64,000 bases of DNA from Sphingomonas sp. PP-CE-3A-406 (GTDB taxonomy: Bacteria; Pseudomonadota; Alphaproteobacteria; Sphingomonadales; Sphingomonadaceae). The notes beneath the pieces are model-generated. The model worked only from the letters and a program-made list of their open reading frames with translations, searched no databases and was not told the DNA's origin. Location of the stretch: NCBI RefSeq assembly GCF_003688625.1, contig NZ_RCWY01000003.1:186001-250000 (forward strand), in the 5' to 3' direction. A program made the translations under genes and the position numbers. Shown one piece after another: positions 47,801 through 55,926 of this stretch; position 1 is the stretch's first letter, and every line of letters starts with the position of its first letter.

Positions 47801-49828
47801 CCAGCGCGAGACCGCGATGTCGGTGCCGTCACGCTGATCGGTGCCGTCGAACGCGAGCGCTTCGACCTGCTTGCCGTTGATCGTCAGCGCCACCCGCTGG
47901 CCGGGCATGTGCTTGACGACCGCACGGACGATCGGCGCGCGCGGGTTGTGGTCGGCGAGCGGAAACAGCCAGTCGATCCCTGCCGTCTGTCCGGCAACCA
48001 GCCAGTCGCGGCTGCCGGCGGCGGTGGCGTCGTCGAGGATGGTTACGGGGAGCGCGGCGTCGACAGCGGCGGCCTTGCCGGTCGGCTTCAGCTGGAAATC
48101 GACGCGCTTGAGCAGGCCGCCGTCGCCCTCGACGAAGCGCGAGATCGGGCTGTTGGCCTGGCGCGTGTCGATGTCGCAGGCGACCGGCGCGTGCGTGACG
48201 GGGATGCTCGACGTGTCGATCTGGACGACGTGGCGGCCGGCGCGGACGCCCTCGAAATGGTACAGCCCGTCCCGATCGGTGGAGACGAACGTGCCGTCCT
48301 CCATCAGCAGGCGGATTCCAGGCACGCCCTTGCGCTTGTCGACCGGATCGCCGCAATTCCCCTCGGTCACGCGGCCGATGATCGTCATCGCGTCGGTGAA
48401 CAGCAGCGGACGGAGGCGCACCGATGCGGCAGCCTCGTTGCTGGAGACGTCGCCCTGCCCGGCGACGCGCGCGCGGTTCAGCGCCTCGCCGACGGGTGCG
48501 CCTGGCGCGATGCTGACGACGTATTTCAGCTCGGTCGAGGCGCCGGCAGCCAGCAGCGGGATCGCGAAATCGAGGTTGCGGCCATCGCTCGACACGGTCG
48601 GCTCGTCACCACCGCGCGCGGAATTGCGTTCGTAGCGCAGCCCCCTCGGCAACGTATCGGCGACGTGGAGTCCGCGCGCAGGGACCGAATCGCGATTGGT
48701 GATGCGCAGTAGATACTGGACGAAATCGCCCGGCGACGCCTCGCGCACCGACGCGATCTTGGTCAGCAGCAGCTTGCCGGGGCCGGGGCCATCGAGCGGA
48801 ATATCGGCCGAAAAGGGCTCGGGCCTGGCCAGCGTGAACACGCCCCCGAAGCTTGCATCCTTGAGGATGAACGGTGCGCCGTCCGGATCCTTGAGCGCGG
48901 CCAGCGCAGCACGGTCGGCGGTCGACGGGGCGACATAATCACCCGGCGGGACCACCTTCAAAGCATAGCGGCCCGGCGTCGTCAGCGGGAACCGATAGCG
49001 GCCGGTTTCGCCGGGATAGACGCGCCCGCTGGCGTCGGTGACGGTCGCACCAGTCATCATCGTCGAGGGGTAGCGGCTGACACCGTCGTCGCCGAAGACG
49101 GTGGCTGGCTGGCCGGTCTCGTCGACCAGCGACACGGTGGAGCCATCGACCAGTGCGCCGGTGCGCGAATCGAAGGTGTAGCCCGCCGGATCGATCAGGA
49201 TCGACGCGGTCGAGGCGTAGCTGAACTCGTCTTCGGCGAAGCTGAGCGTGATCGGTGTGCCGCGCGTACGCACTTCGCACGGCTCGAGATCGGGATATCG
49301 GCCCGTTTCGGTCGAGGGAACGCCGCCGGCGAAGATGCCGCTGTTGGCGGCAGTTTCGACCAGCGTCAGCGGAACCTTGGTTTCGCCAATATTTGCGGTA
49401 ATCACCGCCGTTTCACGGACCGCCGGATCGTGATTGCCCGCCTGATTGTCGAGCACCAGGATCATGTCTTCCTTGACGTCGAGCGCCGCGACGTTGGGCG
49501 CCGCGGCAAAGGCCGGTGCATCGATCGGCGCTGGCGTAAACAGATAGGTCGGGACGGTCTGACACGTCGCGCCGGTGAAGGCGTAATTGATCGGGGCCAG
49601 ACGGAATGAGAGCGTCGTCGGACGCTTGGCACGGTTCACGTCGAGCGCGACCGTGTTGGACGGAACGGCCCGTGTGCCGGAGTCGCTACCCGCGTCGTCG
49701 AACGACAGCGTTGCGGTATTCTGGACACGGATCGTCTGTGCCATCGCCGGTGCCGCGCCGATGGCGGGCCCGAGCAACAGCATCGGAATGAGGGCGCCAA
49801 GGCGCGAGAGGCGACGGGAGCTGGACAT
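44813..49828 (-). CDS. Giant secreted protein with DUF11-type domain and C-terminal outer-membrane beta-barrel
   Basis: A 1671-residue protein with a Sec signal peptide (cleavage near PAMA-QT, residue 30). After a short QNTATLSFDDAG...SNTVALDV module come beta-rich domains, a DUF11-like domain at about 352-470 (GDFVQYLLRITNRDSVPARG), a SdrD/carboxypeptidase-regulatory-like domain at about 480-545, and Ig-like segments. From about 836 (WVVVGFGAGSLGYD) the sequence turns into long alternating beta-strands with aromatic ends, ending KFDQATIGGATRALFGGRR, consistent with an outer-membrane barrel. The ATG at 49828 follows AAAGGA. Function unknown; it may anchor or export the three companion proteins encoded upstream. 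Confidence 0.85.
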   Translation of the reverse strand: MSSSRRLSRLGALIPMLLLGPAIGAAPAMAQTIRVQNTATLSFDDAGSDSGTRAVPSNTVALDVNRAKRPTTLSFRLAPINYAFTGATCQTVPTYLFTPAPIDAPAFAAAPNVAALDVKEDMILVLDNQAGNHDPAVRETAVITANIGETKVPLTLVETAANSGIFAGGVPSTETGRYPDLEPCEVRTRGTPITLSFAEDEFSYASTASILIDPAGYTFDSRTGALVDGSTVSLVDETGQPATVFGDDGVSRYPSTMMTGATVTDASGRVYPGETGRYRFPLTTPGRYALKVVPPGDYVAPSTADRAALAALKDPDGAPFILKDASFGGVFTLARPEPFSADIPLDGPGPGKLLLTKIASVREASPGDFVQYLLRITNRDSVPARGLHVADTLPRGLRYERNSARGGDEPTVSSDGRNLDFAIPLLAAGASTELKYVVSIAPGAPVGEALNRARVAGQGDVSSNEAAASVRLRPLLFTDAMTIIGRVTEGNCGDPVDKRKGVPGIRLLMEDGTFVSTDRDGLYHFEGVRAGRHVVQIDTSSIPVTHAPVACDIDTRQANSPISRFVEGDGGLLKRVDFQLKPTGKAAAVDAALPVTILDDATAAGSRDWLVAGQTAGIDWLFPLADHNPRAPIVRAVVKHMPGQRVALTINGKQVEALAFDGTDQRDGTDIAVSRWTGIPLIDGDNRLQARVLAADGSVVKTLDRLVHYSGAGVRAVFDAASSRLVADGLTRPLIAVRVTDKTGRPVRAGTLVPFTVDQPYTAAVEAELEQGRQLAGRERSATTALVVGDDGLAFITLQPTTQAGAVHVVVSLTQDKVVHANEVRAWLAASAKQWVVVGFGAGSLGYDMLSKRQSGLPRSQRGSVVTDGQLAFYAKGRVKGSWLATIAYDSDRKYDPDRGLLGTIDPDRYYTVYGDGSRQGYDAATKRKLYLRLERREFYALFGDFETGFTDTQLTRYNRTLNGVKAAYEGKRIRATGFAANTDTLYSRDEIQGNGLSGPYRLSGRDIVPNSDKLRIETRDRFRSELIIATTQLTRHIDYDIDTSMGTVRFRQPILSRDSNLNPVFIVADYEVEGGKSSKLAAAARVATKLANGRVEIGAAVIRDETIGKATVLGADIKAHVTANTELRGEIAKGGRGGLGQGLAYLAEVDHHGTKLDLLAYARQQDTAFGVGQQNLVEAGTRKFGLDGRLRLTNRLSVTGVAWYQQQLSTPGTRAAGEARIEYRRDTGTIFVGGQFASDRGRDGKDRDSRLLTVGGTQALFGDKLTVTGQTQFAPGGDSDSVDFPVRHQIQLAYRIKPGIRLIGGYEIANGDGYVAHTKQFGVDVAPWTGAKLMSTLNQQAIGENGARTYAQYGLSQSVPLGKHWTIDGTLDASNTLKGKIPEGAVVNAFQPVTSGGYVGQDQTNGDYAAATFGATYRQARWSVNGRLEYRNADSGDRWGITTNFLRTLGQGKTLASSIKAYTIKDRTGAVATYATADLALALRPLDSRWSVLERLELRHESADAGFSDSNALGVPAYGAGDQVTSRIINNLAVNYRTGPEGLGHGTEATVYYGAKYVAGRFADDTYDGYIDVTGFELRQDIGTRFDIGVSGSVQHAWSRGAWSWSGGPSVGVSPARNTWISAGYNVSGYRDRDFEDDRYTRQGPYVTMRLKFDQATIGGATRALFGGRR

Positions 49829-49897
49829 AAGGGATCCTTTCCCGGCACGCGTCGCCACGCGCCGGGATCGGTCGGTCCTTTCGGATGCGAGGTGGGT

Positions 49898-51043
49898 TTA
49901 GTTGATCGTCACGCGGAAGGTCGCCGCGACCGAGGTCCCGCCCAGCAGGACCGGGATTCGCGCGTTCACCGTCTTCGTGGTGGCGTTGAACGAGCCGGTG
50001 TAGTTGACCAGCGGCACGGTCACCGTTCCATCGTCGGCCAGCGAGACGCCGTCGACGATACCCGTCAGCAGGCACGTGCCGCCGAGCGCGATCGCGCCGA
50101 TCGACATCGAGTTGGCGACATAGGTGGTGTTGGGCGGGACGACGTCGGTCAGCGTGACGTTCGACGCCGGCGTCCCCACCGTGCCGTTGTTGACGACCAG
50201 GCAATATTGCACGACCGCGCCCGGGATCGCCTTTGGTGCGACGGCGAGGTTGATCGGATCGGTCAGCACCAGCTGCGACTTGGCGACGCTCAAGGCGACG
50301 TTGCGCGTGGTGATCTCGTAGCCGAGCGCCGCGCGGCCCTGTCCGTTGTAGATGATATCGGGACCGAGGCCGTCCGAGTCGTTGTCGGCGAAGACCACGT
50401 CGACGACGTTGTCGTCGTTCGGGGCGACGCTCGGCGCCAGCGGCAGGCCCTGCGCAGCCGTATCACCACCAGCCGCGACCTGGGCGATCAGCGTGATGCC
50501 GGCGAGGACGTTGGCCTGGTTGTTGGGGATGTCGGCGACGATGAAGACGACCGCCGACTGATCGGCGCCGAGTTCGTTGATGTAGGTCGCGGTATCGGTA
50601 CCGGCGTCATAGGTCCCGTTGCCGTTCGAATCGACGTAGATGTGGATGTTGGTCACGTCGAAATTGTCGCCGTTGAACAGCCCCTGGATCGGCGTCTGGC
50701 TCGACGACAGCAGGAAGTCCTGAATGCCGTTGGTATTGTTGGTGACCTTGAACGTGGTCACCGCGGCGGTCTGGCCGATCGCGACCTGCGTATTGTTCGG
50801 CTGGTTGGCGATCACGGTCAGGTTGACCTTGCGATCGACCACGAAGCTCACCGCGTTCGACGTCGCGTTCTGCTGGACGCCGTTGACGGTGTAGCTCGCC
50901 TGCGCGGTGTTGGTGACGGTCGTACCGGCGGCGGTGCCGGCGGGCCCCGGTGCCTGTGCGTTGGCGGTGCCGGCCATCGTGCCGGCGGACACGATGGCGG
51001 CCGTACCGGCCAACAGCGTGCGTAGTACCCCTTTTGCGAACAT
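49898..51043 (-). CDS. Secreted DUF11-like repeat protein
   Basis: A 381-residue protein with a signal peptide ending near GTANA-QA. The mature start TNTAQASYTVNG...SNAVSFVVDRK repeats the module seen in its neighbours. DSNGNGTYDAGTD is a calcium-loop-like segment, and the C-terminal third (VQYCLVVNNGTVGTPASNVTL) is DUF11-like. It is Asn/Thr/Val-rich, as expected for a surface beta-sandwich. A TAAGGAAAA site precedes the ATG. Stands 69 bases upstream of the large barrel gene in the same orientation. Confidence 0.85.
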   Translation of the reverse strand: MFAKGVLRTLLAGTAAIVSAGTMAGTANAQAPGPAGTAAGTTVTNTAQASYTVNGVQQNATSNAVSFVVDRKVNLTVIANQPNNTQVAIGQTAAVTTFKVTNNTNGIQDFLLSSSQTPIQGLFNGDNFDVTNIHIYVDSNGNGTYDAGTDTATYINELGADQSAVVFIVADIPNNQANVLAGITLIAQVAAGGDTAAQGLPLAPSVAPNDDNVVDVVFADNDSDGLGPDIIYNGQGRAALGYEITTRNVALSVAKSQLVLTDPINLAVAPKAIPGAVVQYCLVVNNGTVGTPASNVTLTDVVPPNTTYVANSMSIGAIALGGTCLLTGIVDGVSLADDGTVTVPLVNYTGSFNATTKTVNARIPVLLGGTSVAATFRVTIN

Positions 51044-51093
51044 GTCTTGATTTTCCTTATGTGTGATTAGTCAGGCTTGGTGGTGGGGGGAGA

Positions 51094-51582
51094 TCATTTG
51101 AGGACGGCCTGGAAGGCGAATTGGCCTTGCGAACCGGCCGGTATCGGGTTCGCAATGCGCCACCGGACGCTGGTGACATCGCTGGGGCTCGCCGCGCGCG
51201 TGCTGCCGTCGAGGCTGCGGACGCGGAGCGCGTCGAGCGCGCCGTACGTCGTGCCGTCGACCGACACGTCGGGTGCAGGCGAGCCGGGATTTGCGGATCG
51301 ATAGGAGATCGCCGCCGGCAACGGGTTGGCCAGCACGACGTTGGCCAGCGGCTGTTTGCCGGTGTTGCGATAGGCGAGGACGAAGATGACCTTGTCGCCC
51401 GGCGTCACCTTGCCCGGCTTGACCAAGGTGATCCGCGTGGTGCCATCGGCGGCCGCGCTGCGGCTCTCGACGAGGATGCTGCTCGTCACCTGCAGCGGGC
51501 CCGCGGCGGCGGAAACGGAAGCGGTGGTCGCCATCAGGACGGCGGCAATCATGGGACGCGTGATCATGCTTGGACTCCTCAT
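51094..51582 (-). CDS. Small secreted DUF11-like protein
   Basis: A 162-residue protein with a signal peptide (MITRPMIAAVLMATTASVSA). The mature part is one DUF11-like beta-sandwich: VTPGDKVIFVLAYRNTGKQPLANVVLANPLP and a C-terminal IPAGSQGQFAFQAVLK. It lacks the N-terminal NTA module of its neighbours. Its ATG overlaps the stop of the upstream gene by four bases, so both are translated together. Confidence 0.85.
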   Translation of the reverse strand: MRSPSMITRPMIAAVLMATTASVSAAAGPLQVTSSILVESRSAAADGTTRITLVKPGKVTPGDKVIFVLAYRNTGKQPLANVVLANPLPAAISYRSANPGSPAPDVSVDGTTYGALDALRVRSLDGSTRAASPSDVTSVRWRIANPIPAGSQGQFAFQAVLK

Positions 51583-52583
51583 TGGATCTTGGTTTTGAAT
51601 TGAACGGTGTGGACGGCGGCGGCGGCGACCTGACCGAGTGCGACGGCGATGCCGCCGCCAGCCGCGCCGGGAGCCGATGCGTTGCGATCGAAGGCACCCG
51701 CATCGCCGTCGCCGGCATCGGTCAGCGGGGTGCCGTCGAGCGTGAGGCTGCCGGGAACGAACACCGTGCCCTGGGGGATCGGATCGACGATCCGCGCGCC
51801 GGTGACCGCATCGGTGAACCGCGCCTCGAGCGTGTAGGTGATGACCGCATCGCGCACCGCGTTCTGCGATCCGTCGGCGGCCAGCACGGACTGGCTCTTG
51901 AACAGCGACGGGCCGGCGATGCCCGTGGTGAGCGGCACGACGACGCTGGCGATCGCCCCGGTCGGGCCGACGACCGCATCGCCACCGCCATCGCCCAGCC
52001 CGGCATAGGTGCTGCCCGGCTGGCCCGATCCGGTGGTCGATTGCGCGGTGACCGTCAGCGTCGCGGTCGCGGCGCCACCCGAGGAGTCGGTCCGAACCAG
52101 GATCGCCAGCAATTTGATCGACTGGCCGGGCGACAGGACCGGAGTCCTGCCATCGGCAGGGGGCAGATCCTTGACCGGATCGTAGAGCCCGTCGCCGTCC
52201 GCATCGATCACCAGCGCCTGGACGCCGAAGACGCCGGCCGACACGCTGGCAGCGATCGCGAAGGATTCATTGCCATTGTCGCGATTGGTCAGCGTGAACG
52301 GCACCGCCTTGGGCTGCGGCGTGACGACGACGGCACCCTGCCCGGTCCGGACCAGGCTCACGTCGAGCCGTTCGGCGACGATGATCGTCACGGTGTTGGA
52401 GACGGTCGACTGGGTCGCGCCGTTCAGGTCGAACCCCAGCGCCGCGGTGTTGACGATCGGCGTACCGGCAGGCGTCGGAGCAGCGGCCTGGCTCCAGGCG
52501 GGCGCTGGCGCGAGCAGGCCCGCTGCTCCGGCGATCAACGCACGCAACGCAGTGACGGAGACCGATCGGTACCCTGCCCTCAT
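51579..52583 (-). CDS. Secreted DUF11-like protein, first gene of the surface operon
   Basis: About 334 residues with a signal peptide ending near PAWS-QA. The mature start VNTAALGFDLNG...SNTVTIIVAER matches the modules of two downstream proteins. VIDADGDGLYDP is a calcium-loop-like segment, and VITYTLEARFTDAVTGARIVDP resembles a DUF11 strand pair. The ATG at 52583 has no clear ribosome binding site; an in-frame TTG at 52610 is preceded by CAGGGGGA and may be the real start. Confidence 0.82.
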   Translation of the reverse strand: MRAGYRSVSVTALRALIAGAAGLLAPAPAWSQAAAPTPAGTPIVNTAALGFDLNGATQSTVSNTVTIIVAERLDVSLVRTGQGAVVVTPQPKAVPFTLTNRDNGNESFAIAASVSAGVFGVQALVIDADGDGLYDPVKDLPPADGRTPVLSPGQSIKLLAILVRTDSSGGAATATLTVTAQSTTGSGQPGSTYAGLGDGGGDAVVGPTGAIASVVVPLTTGIAGPSLFKSQSVLAADGSQNAVRDAVITYTLEARFTDAVTGARIVDPIPQGTVFVPGSLTLDGTPLTDAGDGDAGAFDRNASAPGAAGGGIAVALGQVAAAAVHTVQFKTKIQ

Positions 52584-52938
52584 TGCAAATGCTTGATTTT
52601 GCCGAACCAATTTGTCCCCCTGACCTTTGTTAGGGAACAAAATTGCGTCGTATCGCTTAACTAAAACCTACTAAATCAAAACGACAAACAGCGGCGATAT
52701 TTTTCGTGTGTTTCCAACGAAAATGGTGACTTGTTCGTCGCAAATTTACACTAAAATGGACCGTTAACTGTCTTCTGGTTGTATCGTTGCTCAGCGATAG
52801 CGATCGTAGCAAGTATACGATCATGATTCGGGCGCTGGACGCAGCTTTAGATCGCGCCTGACGGGCGTGTCTGCTCTGGTATCGATACACGCGCGCGCGA
52901 AAGTCCGGTGCCTTCACCAAGCCCGGCTAAATGGCGGT
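52584..52938. promoter_or_regulatory. AT-rich control region between the MarR gene and the surface operon
   Basis: A 355-bp region between two minus-strand genes. It is markedly richer in A and T than the rest of the window (for example around 52641-52790) and should hold the operon promoter. No gene, clear -35/-10 pair or operator could be set with confidence. Confidence 0.5.
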
Positions 52939-53400
52939 TCACTGGTGCTTGAGCGCCCGCAGATAGGCTTTCATCGCCTGATCGCCGGTATGGCTGAGCG
53001 AAATCTCGACGCGTCGGCGATCGGTCGGATCGATGACGCGATCGATGAGCTTGAGCTTGTGAAGATGTTCGATCCAGCGCTGCGATGTCGTCACCGGCGC
53101 GTCCGACATGCTGACCAGCGCCTTGATGTTCATCGGCAGGCGGGCGTCGCGCGAGACGAACAGCGCGAGCAGCATATCCCAGGCCGGCTCGTGGAACAGT
53201 TCGCCCGGCAGGAACTGACGCCGCATGCGCCGTTGCTCGAGCACCGTCTCGGCAAAATCGACGAGCGCGGCTTCGTCGTTTTCCTCGCCGACGGGCGCCT
53301 CTTCGGCGGCATGCGCGACGCGCCCGTTGAATTCCTCCGCCACGGCAGACAGCTTGGCCGTGAGATCCTTGATTAGCTCGACCACCGACTCGTTCTTCAC
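52939..53400 (-). CDS. MarR-type winged-helix regulator
   Basis: A 153-residue protein starting at a GTG. The C-terminal half is a winged helix: LLALFVSRDARLPMNIKALVS, VTTSQRWIEHLHKLKLIDR for the recognition helix and DPTDRRRVEISLSHTG for the wing, as in MarR proteins. The N-terminal 60 residues are helical and acidic. It is the first gene upstream of the secreted-protein operon and probably regulates it or itself; the ligand is unknown. Confidence 0.85.
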   Translation of the reverse strand: MKNESVVELIKDLTAKLSAVAEEFNGRVAHAAEEAPVGEENDEAALVDFAETVLEQRRMRRQFLPGELFHEPAWDMLLALFVSRDARLPMNIKALVSMSDAPVTTSQRWIEHLHKLKLIDRVIDPTDRRRVEISLSHTGDQAMKAYLRALKHQ

Positions 53401-53782
53401 TCAAAGACTCCCGTCGTTCACCAAGGATGAGACATCATCGGCCGACCCGCCCTGTTCGCGATGCGGAACCACCGCGGCATGACAGATCGAACTGACGACA
53501 TTGTCTCCTTCCCTCGCGGTTTTTCAACCTAATCCTTTGAAAATAGGTAACCATGTGAGAAATACATACAAAAATAGCTCTGTTTGAACTTCATTTCGGA
53601 TCAATCTGTAGTGTTGCGGCACTATATCCAAATTGGTTTTGGTTTGGTTTTAATCGTACCGTTTCGAAACTACGCTGCGAATCAAGGATATTATACGGTT
53701 CTGGCGGACTTGCCGGTTTTCGGCTATCGGGGCGTGCCTTGGCGTTCGTCATGGCATGACGCCTGATAGTGGAAGTTCGATC
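53401..53782. other. AT-rich 382-bp intergenic stretch
   Basis: No convincing gene is seen. The region 53520-53700 is unusually AT-rich for this chromosome (AAATAGGTAACC and TTTTGGTTTGGTTTTAAT). It should contain the promoter of the MarR gene and perhaps that of the small gene to the right. Confidence 0.5.
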
Positions 53783-53956
53783 ATGAACGCGTTCAGCGTA
53801 TATGCGCAGTTACAAGATGTCTGCCGGGCGCTGGACGCCGCGGAAGATCATGCGATCGCCGCTTATGTCGAATGGGCGATGACGCTGATGGCCGAGAAAT
53901 ATGGCCTGACGCCCGACGCGGTCGATGCCCCCGCCGAGACCGAACGCCCGGGCTGA
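53783..53956 (+). CDS. Small hypothetical protein
   Basis: A 57-residue, mainly helical acidic protein (MNAFSVYAQLQDVCRALDAA, then HAIAAYVEWAMTLMAEKYGL). TGGAAG lies about nine bases before the ATG. No family recognised. Its codon use matches that of neighbouring real genes, which supports it modestly. Confidence 0.55.
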   Translation: MNAFSVYAQLQDVCRALDAAEDHAIAAYVEWAMTLMAEKYGLTPDAVDAPAETERPG

Positions 53957-54136
53957 GGCGCAACACCGCCGGCTTGTGCAACGTCGAAGGACGCGGTTGG
54001 CGACATCATTTCACGATATCATTCAGCTATACCCGTGTGGGACCATGCGGATTATCCGCGACGGCGACGTCTATAATCGCTCGCTGTGCGTATAGTGATC
54101 GAATCGCGTGCCATCCCGCACGGACCAAAGGACGTC

Positions 54137-55237
54137 GTGCCCGCTGACATGCCTGCTTCTTCCCCCGCCTGCCCCGCTGCCTTCCTGAACGCCGTCGGCA
54201 CCGCGGTGCCCGATCACGATATCCATGACGCCTTCATCGCCTGGGCGCGCACGCGGACCGAGGCGCGCGCGACGCCGGTGTTCGACCGGATGGCGTCGCG
54301 GTCGGGGATCGCGCATCGCTGGTCGGTGCTGCCGCCGACCCCCGACGGTGGCTCGCCGGTCGACGCTGCGGGCTTCTATGCGACCGAACCGCATCCCGGC
54401 ACCGCCGCGCGGATGACGTTGTACGCCGAGCACGCGCCCGATCTGGCGATCCGCGCGATCGACGCGTTGCGCGCGAAAATCGCGGTCGAGGGAATAACGC
54501 ATCTGGTGGTGGCGAGCTGCACCGGCTTCGTCGCGCCCGGCATCGACCAGATCATCGCGCGCCGGCTTGGGCTGTCGCCGAGCGTCGAACGACTGCTGAT
54601 CGGTTTCATGGGGTGCTACGCGGCGGTTGTCGCATTGCGCAACGCGCGCCACATCGTCCGCTCCGAACGTCACGCGCGAGTGTTAGTCGTGACCGTCGAG
54701 CTCTCGACGCTGCATCTTCAACCCGCCACCGATATCGAACCGTTGCTGGCGATGCTGCAGTTCGGCGACGGCGCTGCGGCCGCGCTGGTGACCGCGGATG
54801 CGACCGGGATCGAGCTCGGCACGCCGTTCGCCGCCGCGCTGCCCGATACCGAAACGCTGATCCGCTGGGACGTCACCGATGCAGGATTCGCGATGCATCT
54901 GTCGGGCGAAGTGCCCGCGCGGATCGCGACGGCGCTGGCGGATACCGCGTTCCGGACGATCGTCAGCGACGGCCACCCGCCCGAGTCGATCGACGGCTGG
55001 GCGGTGCATGCCGGCGGACGCTCGATCCTCGACGCGGTCGAGCATGCGATGCAGCTGAAGCCCGACGCGCTCGATGCGTCGCGGCGGGTGCTGGCGGAGA
55101 ACGGCAACATGTCGTCGGCGACGTTGATGTTCGTGTTCGAACGCCTGCTGGCCGGACCGCCGATCGGGCACGGGGTCGCGCTGGCGTTCGGTCCGGGCCT
55201 TGCTGCGGAGGGCTTCGGATTCCGGAGCGCGGCATGA
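54137..55237 (+). CDS. Type III polyketide synthase
   Basis: About 366 residues with the chalcone/stilbene-synthase fold. The catalytic cysteine is in GFMGCYAAVVAL (about 160), the histidine in WAVHAGGRSILDAVE and the asparagine in LAENGNMSSATLMF. Bacterial relatives make alkylresorcinols, alkylpyrones or phloroglucinol-type compounds from acyl-CoA and malonyl-CoA. A GTG at 54137 after AAAGGA is chosen; an ATG at 54149 is possible. It overlaps the methyltransferase gene by four bases. Confidence 0.92.
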   Translation: MPADMPASSPACPAAFLNAVGTAVPDHDIHDAFIAWARTRTEARATPVFDRMASRSGIAHRWSVLPPTPDGGSPVDAAGFYATEPHPGTAARMTLYAEHAPDLAIRAIDALRAKIAVEGITHLVVASCTGFVAPGIDQIIARRLGLSPSVERLLIGFMGCYAAVVALRNARHIVRSERHARVLVVTVELSTLHLQPATDIEPLLAMLQFGDGAAAALVTADATGIELGTPFAAALPDTETLIRWDVTDAGFAMHLSGEVPARIATALADTAFRTIVSDGHPPESIDGWAVHAGGRSILDAVEHAMQLKPDALDASRRVLAENGNMSSATLMFVFERLLAGPPIGHGVALAFGPGLAAEGFGFRSAA

Positions 55238-55926
55238 GCCTCGCCACGCGCAGCCAGGCCGAAGAGCTGATGGACGCGGACGATCTCGATGCGGCGACCT
55301 ATGCGGACGTGGTCGGCGATCTCGCCACCGTGAACACCGTGACGCTGGCGCGGCGACCGACGCTCGATTTCCTCGACCGGGCGACCAAAGGGCGCAAGCG
55401 CGTCCGCGTGCTCGATGTCGGGTTTGGCGACGGCGACATGCTGCGCCGGATCGCGCGCTGGGCCAAGGCGAAAGGGATCGAGGCGGACCTCGTCGGCGTC
55501 GATCTCAACCCGCGCAGCGAACAGGCCGCGCGTGCGCATGGCACCGCCATCGGCGGCGATATCCGCTATGTCACCGGCGACTATGCGGATCTCGCCGACG
55601 AGCCCTGGGACGTGATCGTCAGCAGCCTCGTCGCGCATCACATGACGCACTACCAGCTGGTGGCGTTCCTGCGGTTCATGGAAGCGCATGCCAGCGCGGG
55701 GTGGTTCGTCAACGATCTCCACCGCCACGGGTTCGCGCATTGGGGGTTCCCGATCCTCGCCACGCTCGCGCGCTGGCACCGGATCGTCCGGCATGACGGC
55801 ACGCTGTCGATCGCGCGCAGCTATCGCCCCGACGAATGGCCGCCGATCCTCGCCGAGGCGGGGATATTCCAGGCGAAGGTCCGTCGCGTCTTTCCGTTTC
55901 GGTTATGCGTCGAACGCCTGCGCTGA
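55234..55926 (+). CDS. SAM-dependent methyltransferase of the type III PKS cluster
   Basis: A 230-residue class I methyltransferase: VRVLDVGFGDGDMLRRIARWA binds SAM, DLVGVDLNPRSEQAA and DVIVSSLVAHHMT follow in the usual order. The ATGA overlap with the PKS gene and the 22-base overlap with the oxidoreductase gene suggest it methylates the polyketide product. The site of methylation cannot be told. Confidence 0.92.
   Translation: MSLATRSQAEELMDADDLDAATYADVVGDLATVNTVTLARRPTLDFLDRATKGRKRVRVLDVGFGDGDMLRRIARWAKAKGIEADLVGVDLNPRSEQAARAHGTAIGGDIRYVTGDYADLADEPWDVIVSSLVAHHMTHYQLVAFLRFMEAHASAGWFVNDLHRHGFAHWGFPILATLARWHRIVRHDGTLSIARSYRPDEWPPILAEAGIFQAKVRRVFPFRLCVERLR

Noticed and set aside
44861..48712. 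1283-codon plus-strand open frame opposite the giant barrel gene
   Set aside because: Its product is an Arg/Val/Ala/Asp-rich sequence with no domain, no signal and no ribosome binding site; the minus-strand frame has a signal peptide, domains and operon context.
53584..53766. 60-codon plus-strand open frame in the AT-rich stretch
   Set aside because: No ribosome binding site, no similarity to any known family and unusual codon use; its openness is explained by low GC with few constraints.
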